This document shows positions 25,637 through 37,900 of a stretch of 64,000 nucleotides of DNA, piece by piece. The first letter of the stretch is position 1; each line of letters opens with the position of its first letter. Both the position numbers and the translations under genes were made by a program. Origin of the DNA: Cyanoderma ruficeps (Eukaryota > Chordata > Aves > Passeriformes > Timaliidae); the NCBI GenBank assembly GCA_008694505.1, contig VZDJ01007755.1:650644-714643 (forward strand), read 5' to 3'. The notes beneath the pieces were generated by a model. That model saw only the letters and a program-made list of their open reading frames with translations, did not search any database and had not been told where the DNA came from.

Positions 25637-26674
25637 TGTATTGGTTTTTCATGGCCTGGACTTTTTGTAGGGGGGCGCTGCAGAGTAGCTTCTGTGAGAA
25701 GCTGCTAGAAGCTTCTTCCATGTCCAGCAGAGTCAATCCCTGGCGGCTCCAAAGATGGACATTCCGCTGGCCAAGATAATGAAATAAAAACAAAAGCTTG
25801 GTGCACAGTTTTAATTGAGGCCAGAGGAGAGTGGAGTGAGAATATGTGAGAGGAACATATGTGCAGACACCAAGGTCAGTGCAGAAGGAGGGACAGGAGG
25901 TGCTCCAGGCCCCAAAGCCGAGATTCCTCTGCAGCCCCTGGTGATGGCCATGGTGAAGCTGCTCTGCCCCTGCAGCCCATGGAGATCCATGGGGATGCAG
26001 AGATCCACCTGCAGCCTGTGGGGCAGCCCCATGCTGGAGCAGATGGATGTCTGAGAGAAGGCTGTGACCTGTGGGAAGCCTGTGCAGAGAGGGGCCCTTC
26101 TCCTATACTGGAGCAGCCTGTCCCTGAAGGACTGCACCCCATGGAAGAGTGACCCAGGCTGCAGCAGTTTGGGGATGGACTGTTGGGATGGTGCATGGGA
26201 TGGACTCATTGCAGCAGGTCACAGAGAGCTGTTGCTCATGAGATGGACTCACATTGGAGAAGTTCATGAAGAACTGTCTCCCATAGAAGGGACCTCACAG
26301 TGGAAGGACTCTTCTCCTTGAGCAGCAGGAGAAGTCATGGGTGATGAAATGACCATAATCCCCATGCCCTGTCTCCTTGTGTCACTGGGGTAGGAGGTAG
26401 TGCTGAAAGGAGGCAGGAGTGGGGGTAAGGTGTTTTTTAAGGGCTTAACTTAATTCTCATTATCCTGCTCTAATTTTATTAGTAATAAATTCATTTCATA
26501 TCTCTAAGTGAAGCCTATTTTGCCCATGGTGATATTTGATGAGTGATCTCTCTCGGTCCTTATCTCAAACCATGAGCCCTTTGTTATATTATCTCTCCTC
26601 TTTCCCAACGCAGAGGGGAGTGAGTGAGCAGCTTTGGTGGGTGCCTGGCATCAGGCCAGCGTCAACCCACAACA
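25637..26674 (+). mobile_element. Solo LTR of an avian endogenous retrovirus (ERVL-like)
   Basis: The element begins TGTATTGGTTTTTCATGGCC, ends GTCAACCCACAACA, and is flanked by perfect CCTGA duplications, so both ends are certain to the base (1038 bp). The order of parts is one I recognise from a widespread avian LTR family: GAGAAGCTGCTAGAAGC near the start, a GC-rich middle full of CATGGA and GCAGCC phrases (about 25860-26320), an AT-rich part with AATAAA at 26484-26489, and the GGTGGGTGCCTGGCATC end. A second AATAAA lies at 25783-25788. No internal gag, pol or env sequence is present, so it is the product of recombination between two LTRs. Open frames across the GC-rich middle are by-products of composition. 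Assignment to the ERVL class is from memory and the 5-bp duplication. Confidence 0.9.
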
Positions 26675-26679
26675 CCTGA
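26675..26679 (+). repeat. Right target-site duplication of the solo LTR
   Basis: CCTGA directly follows the terminal CA of the LTR and matches 25632-25636 exactly. Confidence 0.9.
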
Positions 26680-26721
26680 TAATGCAGCCATTATGATTCT
26701 CAGACAGTCCACATTGACAAT

Positions 26722-26820
26722 TAGGGACATGGTTCAGTGGTACACTTGGAAGTGTGGGGTTGACCAGGTGATCTTAAGGATCTTCTCCAACCTAAATGGA
26801 TCTGTGATCCTCATAATCCT
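26722..26820 (+). mobile_element. CR1 3'-end fragment
   Basis: A short, severely 5'-truncated copy: GGTTGACCAGGTGATCTTAA, then GGATCTTCTCCAACCTAAAT and GGATCTGTGATCCTCATAATCC, which is the usual CR1 tail with its degenerate octamer repeats. It lies about 45 bp right of the solo LTR. Confidence 0.8.
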
Positions 26821-29559
26821 GTCAGCCAGAAATGGCTAGAGAGAACAAAGAGGTGGGAGGTTGCAATGGATTAAGATGGTTGAATGGATGGATAAATAAG
26901 CAGAAAATGGTTTGGAGAAGGGGCTGGTGGGACTGGATGCTAGGAAATAAAGATTGAAGTTTGACAAGTGCAGCGTTTTTTAACATATTGAGAAAGAGCA
27001 AGGAAGAAGAAAACAGAGAAGGAGAAAACCTACTTGCAGAGCACCACAAATGAAGCATTAATTCTGCCACATTTAGTCCACATACAGAAATCTGTGGAAA
27101 CTATGTGGTATAATGTCACACAAAACACCTGCAAACATAGTGAAGCATTTTCAGATTTGTTTGGGAAAGAACTCCTGATGACCACAGTGATACTTTGCCT
27201 GTCTCCAAATTAAGAAAAGCAAGGCCTATATCGGCAAAATCAGAGTTTTGGGCTGCTCTGGTTAAGAGCTTTGTGGTTGGGGCTCATGTCTTACAGAACA
27301 GAGTGCCCTGTATTGCATGGGGGTTTTAAATCATAATTACTGTGGTTAATTTTTTTCATGATTTGATGTTAAAATAAACTTGCAGTCTACTTCCTTATCT
27401 TTTAGACAGCATAAGATCCATAAATCCTCCCTTTTCTGCCTCACTCTGTAACATCTGTACAAGGATGCCTGTGTTCTGTCAGGTCTCCAGAAGGCACTGA
27501 ACATGCTCCAACACTGAACATGCTCCAAGCAGGGCAATTTAGTCCAGCAACTCAGAGTTGGCATACTCAGATATGGGGACACTGTGAGTGATGGTATAAT
27601 TATTTGCCTCCATTTTCAAACTACAGCTTCCTGAACTGCTCCAGGCTGCATGATGAAATGGAGCACCTGGAAGTACTCAGGATAGGCAGGTGCCTGAACA
27701 ATACCAGTCTAAACACCAAGAAATGGACGGGGTGNGGGGTGGGGGGGGGTGTTAGCATTTAAGCACGTTTAGAAGTATGAGTGGATTTAGACACATCCAG
27801 GTGGAGAGACGTAGGGCCTTCTCATAATGAAGAGAGATTTACTTCCTTCCTTACTCCCTTGCCTTACTCCTTGAATCCTGTACATTGGGTCAGACAGCAA
27901 GTGATCAGCTTAATAGGCAGAAGACAAACAACTGGGATAACTACCTGCATCCAAATATTGAAGTATGCAAATCCTAATAAGGTTCTTTTCAGTATGAGAG
28001 TCAGTGCTGCTGAAATGATGGCTCCTGCTTAGAAGTCAAGCTTGTAAACAGAGGAGCTACAAACACGATTTCCTAATAGAACTTCTTAACCTTAAATTGA
28101 ACAAAATTTCTGCAAAATTGAGCTTCTTCTATTTCAGAAAATATTTGAGGCCTATTTGTGTTGTTTGCTAGAAAGCAGTGAAGTTTGGAAAAAATCTTGT
28201 ATGTGGAAATCACTTAGTAGTGAACTCATTAAAGCTGTTCAGATTTGTCTTTTTGGATTTGAGACTTGTTCTTATTGTGTATAATAATCTGCAAGCACAC
28301 TGTCCAGAATATGTTGACACTGAAATACCTGGGCTTTTTGTTTTGCTGCTTGGTTGTTTTACTGTGGTTACTTTATTAATGGATCCATACCATGTGCAAT
28401 ATATGCACCTTGAAAGATCACAGCTGGAGGGAGTAACACTGAATTATAAAAAGAGTTTTGAGTGCTGTTATTGATATCTCTTCCAGAACATACATTTAAA
28501 GGAAGGTGCTCTTTAGTATCCTGGTAGATTGGGAAATAAATCAACTAGTTTATAAGTGTGCATCACATTTTTTCTACTTTTTCAGGAGCTTAAATAGCCA
28601 ACAGATTTGCAAAATCAAACTCTGTTAAAGTGCTTTCAGCTCCAACACATATATTTGCATCCAGTGGTTAAAATTGCACATTGAAAAGTATTTTTAGAAG
28701 AATTTCCAAGGAAAAAAGGCCCTCATAATCTGTCTTCTTTCGGCATCCATGGAAGAAGCTGGCTAGTGCTCTCACATATGCCAGGCCATTTTTAACCGAC
28801 ATTTGTATATGTGTAGTCAGCAATGACAGAAAGTTGCAGGACATCCAGAGACTCATATGAAAGCCTCTGCCTCCTCTAGTAAAGTAGAAATGGACTCCAA
28901 CAAAGAAATATTTATTCAGATCTGCGAGTTACAGATGCTTTAACTTCAGGTTACAGTTTCATCTTCAAGCCTGCAAAGTTTATCCAGTTCATATTTGCCA
29001 ACTGCAGCACTGCTGTGTGTGCTCTTTAGCTTTGCTCCGAAAGCAGAAGCTCTAGGACTTGATTCCATGTCTCTTTTAGGTAAAGATATAGGAATAATTT
29101 ATGTATATAATTTGATGATGTACATTTAAGAATGTAGTTAATTTTTTCCAATATATAATATAAGGAAAAAAGCAAGATTTGGCCTGGTAGGTATGTCTGT
29201 GCCTGATCTGAATTTTACATATTCTTGTACTCAGGGACTGATCCAATACCTGTTGAAGTTAGTGGAATGATTGTGTTCTTTTTTCCATAATAGACACTCT
29301 CAAATTACTTTATTTGTGATGTGCTAATGTAAAATAATGTCTCTTGTGTTCATTAACAAATAAGAAAATTACTATATATAGAAAGAAATTTCTTAAAATG
29401 TGACAAAATTTAAAATTCACAAACCTCATCTTTTCGAAGGCAATTAATATACACAATCTTCAAAAAATTAGTAATTTAAAATACTCTGATGGTTCAGAAG
29501 ACATGACTGTGTCCACAGGGTATAATTTTTGGTGATGTGGTATGAGAGTTGCTGTCTAC
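26821..29559. other. Unique DNA, no gene seen
   Basis: No exon or interspersed repeat is recognised. One N lies at 27735 within a G-rich run (27730-27750) that is probably a sequencing problem. A short direct repeat, CACTGAACATGCTCCAA, occurs twice between 27495 and 27527. Around 28178-28474 there is a 98-residue plus-strand frame without recognisable motifs. Confidence 0.5.
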
Positions 29560-29690
29560 GGGCTGTAATGATCTGTGACCACAGAAAAACCGACCCCAGG
29601 ATCATCAGCCAGCCACAAACACAACACTGGGATTTAAATGTGGCTTCCAAAACCACAGACCTCCACCCAGTGAGCTAAAACAGCAACTCT
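29560..29690 (-). mobile_element. Possible tRNA-derived SINE remnant or decayed tRNA-like sequence
   Basis: On the minus strand TTTAGCTCACTGGGTGG (29663-29679) resembles a pol III A box, and ACATTTAAATCCCA (about 29628-29641) resembles the right half of a B box, in the right order. Between them, 29639-29657 can fold as a 6-bp stem (one G-T pair) with a 7-base loop TTTGGAA, as in an anticodon arm with T33 and a TGG triplet. The 5' half of the T stem is missing, so it is not a working tRNA gene. The remaining sequence to about 29473 could be a SINE body. tRNA-derived SINEs are scarce in birds, so an old amniote element is the likeliest source. Confidence 0.35.
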
Positions 29691-32600
29691 ACTAGATCAG
29701 GTAATAGAGGTCTGATGAGCAAACACACCAGGAGATGCATCATGTTTTCACTGCAGCACATGTGTACTTCAGTGATCACATCATTTACAGGTACCAGAAG
29801 GTTAAGCAAAATAAAAGCTTCTCACACAGATCTATATTTGGCAGCAGCCTTGGGATATGCTTGGTCCCTTTTGAAATAGATGATCATTCTTCTTGGCTAA
29901 TGGCTCCTTTGGAGTCTCTTCTCAGCCCTGCTTAATTCATAATGGCTCAGTGTTTTCTGTCTCTGTAACTGGAGGTGGAGTGTTGTGATAGAGCCAAATA
30001 AACAGGAAAGTAATGGGTGTACTGTAGAAAATTCAAGATTCAGAAGGTGAAGCAGCAAGTCTGCTAAACCCATGACTCTTATCTGGCAAAAGAAGAAGAA
30101 GGAAAAAAAAACCCTAAAGAGGGAGAAAGGGCATAATTTTCAGTGTGTCATACAACATCATCAGCTCCAACAAAGAACTCTTCCCCTTATAGGTTTCCAT
30201 AAGAGACTATTAAAACTGAAGAAAGCAAAATACTTCATCTGGGTAGCCTTCATCAAAAGCCTTTGTCATACTTCTCAACTCACTTGTGGAATTATTACAA
30301 TAAAGTTACCCAAAGACAATATTTACAAATATTCAACATTAACATTAAATATGAAGTGAGAAAGAAGGTGAAAAACAAATCATATTTGGTGGAAACTCTG
30401 AAAGACTAGAAGCAAATTATGCCATGATATTACAGAAATGTGACTGGCTGGAAATTTAAAAATATTTAAAAATGCACTCACATTCTCCCTTGATGTTTAC
30501 ATTAAAAGCTCTAATCCCAAACTATCTGGAATGAGTTTGTTCATCCTGTTCAAGATGTGAGCACACAATTAGCTCTGTGCTGAGTCTTGTTAAGAGACAT
30601 CTGTGTTCCTCAGATACATTTTTTTCAGAAAGCTTTCAAGTAATTTCAGTGAAAAGCATGTAAAACCAACAATAGCCAGACCTTCAATGGGTATAAAATC
30701 AGAACTCTATTGATCCTGTCATTCTGGATCAGGAGAACAAATACTGTTAAAAAAAAAAAAAAAACAACTCTATTTTTTTTCTCCATGCATCCCAGTCTTT
30801 TGACTGCCTGTTAAATTGTTATCTAACCATTAGACATTCAATGACTTCTTAAGCATCTAAATTCAAGAAAAACTTAATTTCAAGTCGATTCTGGCAATCA
30901 CAAACGTAGGACTACCAAAACTTATCTCATTTGGAGCTTATATTTCCATTGCTGGTGTTGCTATGGTACTGAAACTCTTTTACTGGGTATGTACATATCT
31001 GGCCTGCAATCTGATAGCAGCAGACTTAAGTTCCTCTCTCATAGCTCAACTCCTTCAGGGCTCATAAAATGCACATTCCTCCACTTGTCCCAAAATACAC
31101 TTTGGTTTGGTAGATGATCGTACTTATCAACACTTGCCCATGTCCCCCCTTCCCACACATTCCCAAGCTAGCTGAAAGAGTAACTCCTGTTTTACTCAAC
31201 AGGCCAATCATTAAAGTTCTGAGTGACTGGCATTTTTCATCTCTCTTTCACCAGAAGGTTCTTCCCACTCTATAAACAGCCTGGCTGTGATATATTTCAG
31301 GGTTATCTGTGATCTGTGTGTCACTACAGCAGAGCTTTGCACTAAATTCTTGCATTACCACAGCATCCTAGAGCTGTTCAGGCAGGGGCAGGGACTAGAC
31401 CTTGAATCCAGTCATCATGCACAAAACAAGGATACTGGGAAGTGACATAGATCTCTATTACTAAAACCATATCCTGATCTGCTCTTTTGGAAAGGACCAA
31501 TCTGTTTGCATTATCCACACAGATTAAATATCAGCCAGAAAAGTCCTGAGAATTTATAAATTTGCCTCCAGTTTATATTTAGACTCAAGTTATTGATTCC
31601 AGTAACAATAATTTTTTTCTGACTAATGGAGTTTTAAAAGGCTTTTTTTTTGCTGATTTGAACCTTTATACAAATAGTCAGTGTATGAACTTATTTTAGA
31701 TTTTGTTTTTGAACGAAAGTCTCTACATCAACCACTGAAAAATATAGAATAATATTTTATATACATAGGGTAATATACTTAATGTGTGTAAACTGTAACA
31801 AAATAGTTCTGTAAAACATTGGACACAGGAGAAGCAAAGGCAGAATTATTTTTACATAGAAACATAAGTTTTCATACTGAAATAGTTTGGACCATACTTT
31901 GCTTCTGGGTTAGAGGAAATAACAACAAAAACATTCCTTCAGAAGTTTCGAATGATACCTGAGAAGTTCCAGGAATTTGCTATCAAATACATTCAGTATC
32001 CTCTGAAAGAAATTAATAAAATAAATCTCATATCAAAAGTCTTTCTCACTCAGGAATGTCCACTGTCTATTCTTAAAGGACCATTAATTGTGCTAAATTC
32101 TGCATTTTACCTGTTAAGCCACAAAAACGTGACTATAAAAACTCTTCACTAATGCCTCTATAAGGAGACACAGTAGTTCAATGCCGTGGAAGGTTTGATA
32201 TCACTGATAGTTTCCTGTCCCTACAAAAAAGGTTTAGAGTTTTTTCAGTTGATGGAAGTTTTTTTCCCTTTTAATGAGCATCATGTTTATGATGACCTTC
32301 TGCCAGCCCCAGAGAATGAAGCAGCTAAAGATTAATGTCATGTTCTCCAACAGAGGTGCTGGAGTAATATTAAAAGAAGCTGTCTCCTATTCAGCACTAT
32401 AAATGAAGTTACATGGTGGAACTGCTGGGCCTTTTCCATATCTTGACTGCCTGGAGTTCCCTCCAGTCTTGTGGTGAGGGCACAAGACAACTGCCAAAGA
32501 GCTAATGATCTCGGGTACAAGTGGAGGGGCCAGGGAAAAAAAAAAGAAAAGGAAGTGTTCAATTAACACCTATTTAGCTTTTATAATAATTCTCAAACAT

Positions 32601-33408
32601 AATTATACTGTCTGGTGATAGACATATGTGTCTCGTTAACAGCATTATATATATTTATGTATGTTTTGGCAAGAGAGACTGAATCCTAGAATTTTTCATA
32701 ATGACAACCTTGTAGTTGTTAACTTCACCCTACATTCTTTTGATGGCACTTCATTCCAATATTTTCATACTTTTTTTCCTACAAATAACTCAGTTGGAAA
32801 TGCAAGATTGTTTTGAAACCAACTGTTATTTTCTGTTGAAAATAAACATTTCTATGCATTTCTCAGTAGGAGATTTGCTTTGAACTTACTTGTGGTTTTC
32901 AAACTATTCCTTCAGAGTGCCTCAACTCCAAGCTTTCTCTGCCTGCAGTTTGATCCTCAAGAAATGGAGCACTTTGCAAGCTACACTAAAAACATGCAGT
33001 TTCAGAATCCTACTGCAACTGCTATGGTTCAGCACATTTTCCCCACAAATCCACATGTGCTCAGATGCAATGACCTCTTCACAGAGCTGAGCTGATGCCA
33101 CAATGTCCCTATGATGCTCTTATAGTGATTTCCTAATTCTGTCCCTTGTGGCTTCGACAAGCCACTCATGTAACAAGCAATCATGAGAGGAAACTCTCAG
33201 AATGAAGTTTAGCGTGAAACACTGATATCAAAGAAAAAATTATCCTTGCTTTCATTTTTGTCACAAAGATCCTATAATTACTCAGGTGGAATGTGATCAG
33301 TAAGAATTTCATTTACTCTGCCTTCTTAAGGAATTTGGACCCTGAGTAAGCTCTTCTGTTCCTTAGAGTTCTAGGATGGGCTTCTTACTTCTTATGTTAG
33401 CATTTCTG
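29691..33408. other. Unique DNA, no gene seen
   Basis: AT-rich sequence with no recognised exon or repeat family. A run of 16 A lies near 30750 in an A/T-rich setting; I see no retrogene body upstream of it. Confidence 0.55.
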
Positions 33409-33505
33409 TGGGACATTGTTTAGCAGTAACATGGTGGTTTGGGCACAACAGTTGGATTTGATGATCTTAGAGGTCTTTTCCAACCTTAGTGATTTTATGA
33501 TTCTT
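33409..33505 (+). mobile_element. CR1 3'-end fragment
   Basis: The copy reads GGACATTGTTTAGCAGTAAC, then CAGTTGGATTTGATGATCTT, GAGGTCTTTTCCAACCTTAG and ends in GATTTTATGATTCTTTTC. This is the standard avian CR1 3' tail; only the last 100 bp or so were inserted or survive. Confidence 0.9.
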
Positions 33506-34076
33506 TTCTCAATGGACATTTCAGTTCCTCAACCAGCACAAGCTGTTTCACACTCTCCATGCACCTCCTCAACTGACGGAAACCAAGGCCATAATTTCTT
33601 CAGGCAGGACGTTAAAAATGCTGTAGTGCCCATACTTAATACAGCACAACTATTCCAACAGGTGCTCAGTAAATGGGAGCACAGGGTCAAGAGTCCAAGA
33701 ATGTGAGGTATTCCAGCAGCAATTCCCAAATTATGTGCAAAGAGACAAGAGAAACAACCAGAAAACTCCATCCCATGGTGGCAACACAGGTTTAGTAGTA
33801 GGCAGCAGCAACCATTACACTCTGTTACCGTCCTCCTACTTCCTCACTGTCAACTTCAAAGTGCCTCCATGCTGCAGAAGGGAGTTGGAGCGAGGGTGCT
33901 GCTGCTTCAAGAAGGCCACACTGTCGTTTTTGAGAATAGCACAGCTTTGTCTTTCACTCACACATGGCCCTTGGCAGGTGAAAGCCTGCCAACTAGCAGT
34001 GTTACAGCTGCAGGGCAGACAGGGAAAGCAAGAGCTCCCACATGCTAACAGTGTGGCTATTTTCTCTTTTGCAGGG
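33506..34076. other. Short unique stretch between two CR1 copies
   Basis: No gene is recognised. At its right end TTTTCTCTTTTGCAG (34060-34074) has the form of a strong 3' splice site; see the findings. Confidence 0.5.
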
Positions 34077-34888
34077 TAGAAGGACCTTGAGAGACTGGAG
34101 AGAAGGGCAGAGAAGTACTGTCACAAATTCAACAGAGACAAATGCAGGGTCCTGCCCCTGGTGAGGAATCACCCCACACACCAGTACAGGCTGGGGGCTG
34201 ATCTGCTGGAAACCAGCTCTGCAGAGAGGGACCAAGAGTCCTGGTGGACAACAACCTGTCCATGAACCAGCAGTGTGTCCTTGGGGCCAAGAAGGAGAAT
34301 GGTATCCTGAGGAGCATTAGGATGAGCATTGCCAGCGGGTCAAAGGAGGTGATCCTGCCCCTCTACTTAGCCCTAATGAGGCTGCATCTGGAGTGTTGTG
34401 TCCAGTTCTGGGCTCCTCAGGACAAGAGAGAGATGGAGCTTCTGGAGTGGGTTCAGCTAAGAGTGACAAAGATGACTGGGGGACTGAAGCATCTCATAAG
34501 GAGAAGTTGCAAGGGTTGGGCCTGTTCAGCCTTGGGAAGAGATGACAGAGAGGACCCCATCAATGTCTATGAATATCTGAAGGGAGGGTGTCAAGAGACT
34601 GGAGCCAGGCTCTGCTCAGTGGTGACAAACAATAGGAAAAGAGGCAATGGGCAAAACCTGAAGCACAGGAAGTTCCTGAATGTGAGGAAGAGCTTCTTTA
34701 CTGTGCAGGTGACTGAGCACTGGAACAGATTGCCCAGAGAAGTGGGAGAGTGTGCCTCACTGGAGATATTCAAGAACCATCTGGATACCAATCCTGTGCC
34801 ATGTGCTCTAGGATGATCCTGCTTGAGCAGGGAGGTTGGATCAGATGGCCCACTGTGGTCCCTTTCAAACTGACTCAGTCTGTGATTT
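34077..34888 (+). mobile_element. CR1 LINE fragment, best preserved copy in the window
   Basis: The fragment covers the C-terminal part of CR1 ORF2 and the 3' tail. Landmarks in order are GGACCTTGAGAGACTGGAGA, TGCAGGGTCCTGCCCCTGG, ACAGGCTGGGGGCTGATCTG, GTGATCCTGCCCCTCTACTT, GTTCTGGGCTCCTCAGGACA and the tail GATGGCCCACTGTGGTCCC. A frame of 190 codons stays open from 34244 to 34816 and contains the expected VILPLY and RLPREVGE motifs of the reverse-transcriptase C-terminal region. Compared with the consensus I recall, one base is lost near 34236-34240 and shifts the frame, so a stop (34199-34201) lies upstream of this open part. The copy is 5'-truncated and cannot move on its own. Confidence 0.93.
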
Positions 34889-34903
34889 TTGACTTCAAAA
34901 GAT

Positions 34904-37900
34904 TGCTGTTTGACAGCATATTTTAGAAGAATCACTTGGGCTTTTACGGAGATCTGGCAGACAAATTGTTCCTGTAACGTGTTGACAGGGAATTTCTAAC
35001 CAGACTGCTAAAACTACTCTCATAACTCTTTATTCTTCTACCATGTTAGCAGAATTTCTGGGTTTATTTCATGAAAAATTGTATTGTTCTTACAGAATAA
35101 GTATTAGGAATTTTACAGTCTGCTGTTTTATGGGATTTTGCAATACCTGATTATAAGATATGTTAATAAATAATGAGAGGAAATTTAAACTAGTGAAATT
35201 TGAAAATTGCAAAACTACCATGACATAGCAGGAAGATACTCAATCATTAACATTGCAGGAGTAGCACAAAGTAAAATACATTGCATAATCTCAACCTTTT
35301 GTTAGTCCAAAACAAATATCACACAATTACACAGCAACAAAAAAAATATATATAATATAAATTTTGGCTAATACAGCTTCTGAAAAGATAATTCATATAT
35401 GGTCTGACTTGATGTGATGACAGCTGTAGTACTCTATTTACACATAGTTGTCTAGAGCACTTTGTTTTAAGGAAGAAGAGTGGGTGGTGAAATTACCTTT
35501 GTTTAGTCATACTGATTTCCACATGATCTTCAAGATACTCGCCCCTCATTAATTTGCGAACAAGAAGACTCATTATGTGGTGAAATCTTAGTTTAGAAAC
35601 TTTGGGACTGTTTTCTTCACATTTTCAACTCATACGACTGTGATAAACATTCTTCACTAAAGATGCAGCATTAAAACTTTCACAGATGGACTCATGCTAG
35701 TAATACAGCATGAGAAACTGGCCAGAATACACAAAAATATACTGAAAAGCTTTTTAAATTTAAGCTGTCTAATAACAGCTCTTTTATTTATAAGTAGCAT
35801 ATGTCTATAAAAAACATATCAATGTATGCCACACAGATTTTAATGACACCTTTTTCAAATGTGTCCATGTTCATCCACTTCTCCAACACTATGGCTCTCT
35901 TCTTCTCACTCCTGTAACTCCTCCAAAAACTTGAATCTGTCTTTTTTAATTAATTGACTGAATTCAGATTACAGGGGTTTACAGGGACTAACTATCCCTG
36001 CTGCAGATATAACTACTTCTGTCTATAATAAATGGATCTTACTGGTTTCCCTTTTCTATACATGAATGCAGACAGTGGAGGGAAGGTTATATGTATATCC
36101 ATGTCTGGATGTCACTGTACTATTGATGACAGAGCTGTCAGTTTCTTCCCCCTACTTCAAACAAAGCACAGGAACATCACATGGTGGAACTGTAGGATTA
36201 TGAATTTTCCTCGTTCCATGAAAATCTTCTTTGGTAGGCAAAACATCTGAAAGTTCAAGTTTGACCTATGTTTTGCTTTATAACATAAGGATTCATTGAT
36301 TCATTCATTCATGAAAATACTGTTTGAGAGAATGAATCTATCACCTCAATAAAACTCCTTTGACTGCAAATTGCTATAATTCACATAAAATGTTGAATAA
36401 AAGCTGGAACCTGTTTCTCTTTATCATTGCAAGTGTCTGAAGGTTGACCACAGAAAGACTCCTTGTCCTACTGGGAACATTGACAAAGCCCACTCCAGTA
36501 CTGATAAAGAGGTGAGAAATATAAAATGTAAGAAGATAGTAATGAAAAGTACTCGGATGAGCAAGATATCCCAGACTAGAAAAGAAAATGGGTTTTTTTA
36601 TTCAAAGGTATTCAATTTTTCAATAATAGGTAAGGACAGAGAGGCATTCTCCATGCCTGTGAGACAGGACAGAATCAATCAGGACCAGGGGCAGGACACA
36701 TGAGTGCAATGTTCCAGCTGTGGGAATGACATCTGCTTCCTGTAGTGAAGAACATGGGTGTATGAGGCTTGACCAAGATGCTGAACATCCTCAGGCTCCA
36801 GAAATATGTGCTGACACTGAATTCTGCAGCAAAAAGATCAGTAAGCAGAGAGGTAAACAAAATATCTAGATCTGCTCACTTTCTTCTCCTACAAGCATGG
36901 AAACCAGGGACCTTTGTGCTGAAAGGAACAGAGTAATGCTGCGTGGTATAAAAGTGGTGTAAGATGAGAAAAATGAGAAATGAGAATGCCAAAATTCCCC
37001 TACATTCTCTTTAACAGGAGCTAGTTTTAGGGGAAGGAAGTAAGCCAATTGGCTGGAAAAAAAAAAAAAGAGATTTCTTAAAGATAAAATTAAACAGCAA
37101 TACATGTAGTTCAACGTGCATGTTGAAGGAAGCAGAAGCCATGCCATGTCCTTTGCCCCTGGCAGGGGTGAGTATGCATTGCAGTCTTACCCTTAGGGGT
37201 TTTCTCACTCTTAAAAAAGATATAGCTAGTAGAAGTTAGAACTCTCTCCCAGCTAAGGCAGGACCAGTCTAAACACTCCACAACATTTTTTCTTTTGTTC
37301 AGTACTGCCACATGCTCCATGTGACCAACTTTTCTCGTACCTTCACTGCATTTGGAGAAACTGTTGTGTGTTGGAACTACTCTGCTGCACTTTTCCTCAG
37401 TACAGTTTGGCTTCCATGATATTTTATTTTTTTAAGGATAAAATAAATCTTCTCTCCCTGACTGGCTATTAGAGGGCTGAATGTTTTTCAAAAGGAAAAG
37501 TTGAAATAACAGTCGTAATGACAGAGTGATATAGAATGTGGGAGAAAGTTTATTTTGGTAGGCAAAAGTGGGCCATAGAATTACAAGTTACAGGGATTAA
37601 AAATGATTTTACCAAAAAAGGTTTATCTTTGCCAGCAGATAATATAAGCTAGAGGTTTCTTTTAACTGTCACTCCAGTTAAATCTAATGTGCATGTTTCT
37701 ATCATCTTTGTGTTTATTCTGCCTCTTACTTTTTCTGCAATTCCTTCTTCTCTCACTTTCTCTGATTTCTGCCTTCTCTTGGCTTAATGCTGTGTGCCTG
37801 CTACATTCTCATCCTGCTTTGCTGATCAGATCCTGCAGTCGTATCCTTACTTCTTACTTCTCCTTACTCATGTTGTTCTACCAGATTCATTTTGTATGCA

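Noticed and set aside
25811..26321. Several overlapping open frames of 79-132 codons on both strands
   Set aside because: They lie wholly inside the GC-rich body of the solo LTR and have no retroviral protein motifs.
29639..29679. Functional tRNA gene
   Set aside because: The 5' half of the T stem and a pairing acceptor stem are missing. Only a remnant is supported.
30740..30775. Poly-A run as the tail of a processed retrogene
   Set aside because: No coding remnant or target duplication is visible upstream of the run.
34591..34935. 114-codon minus-strand frame
   Set aside because: It is antisense to the CR1 ORF2 fragment.
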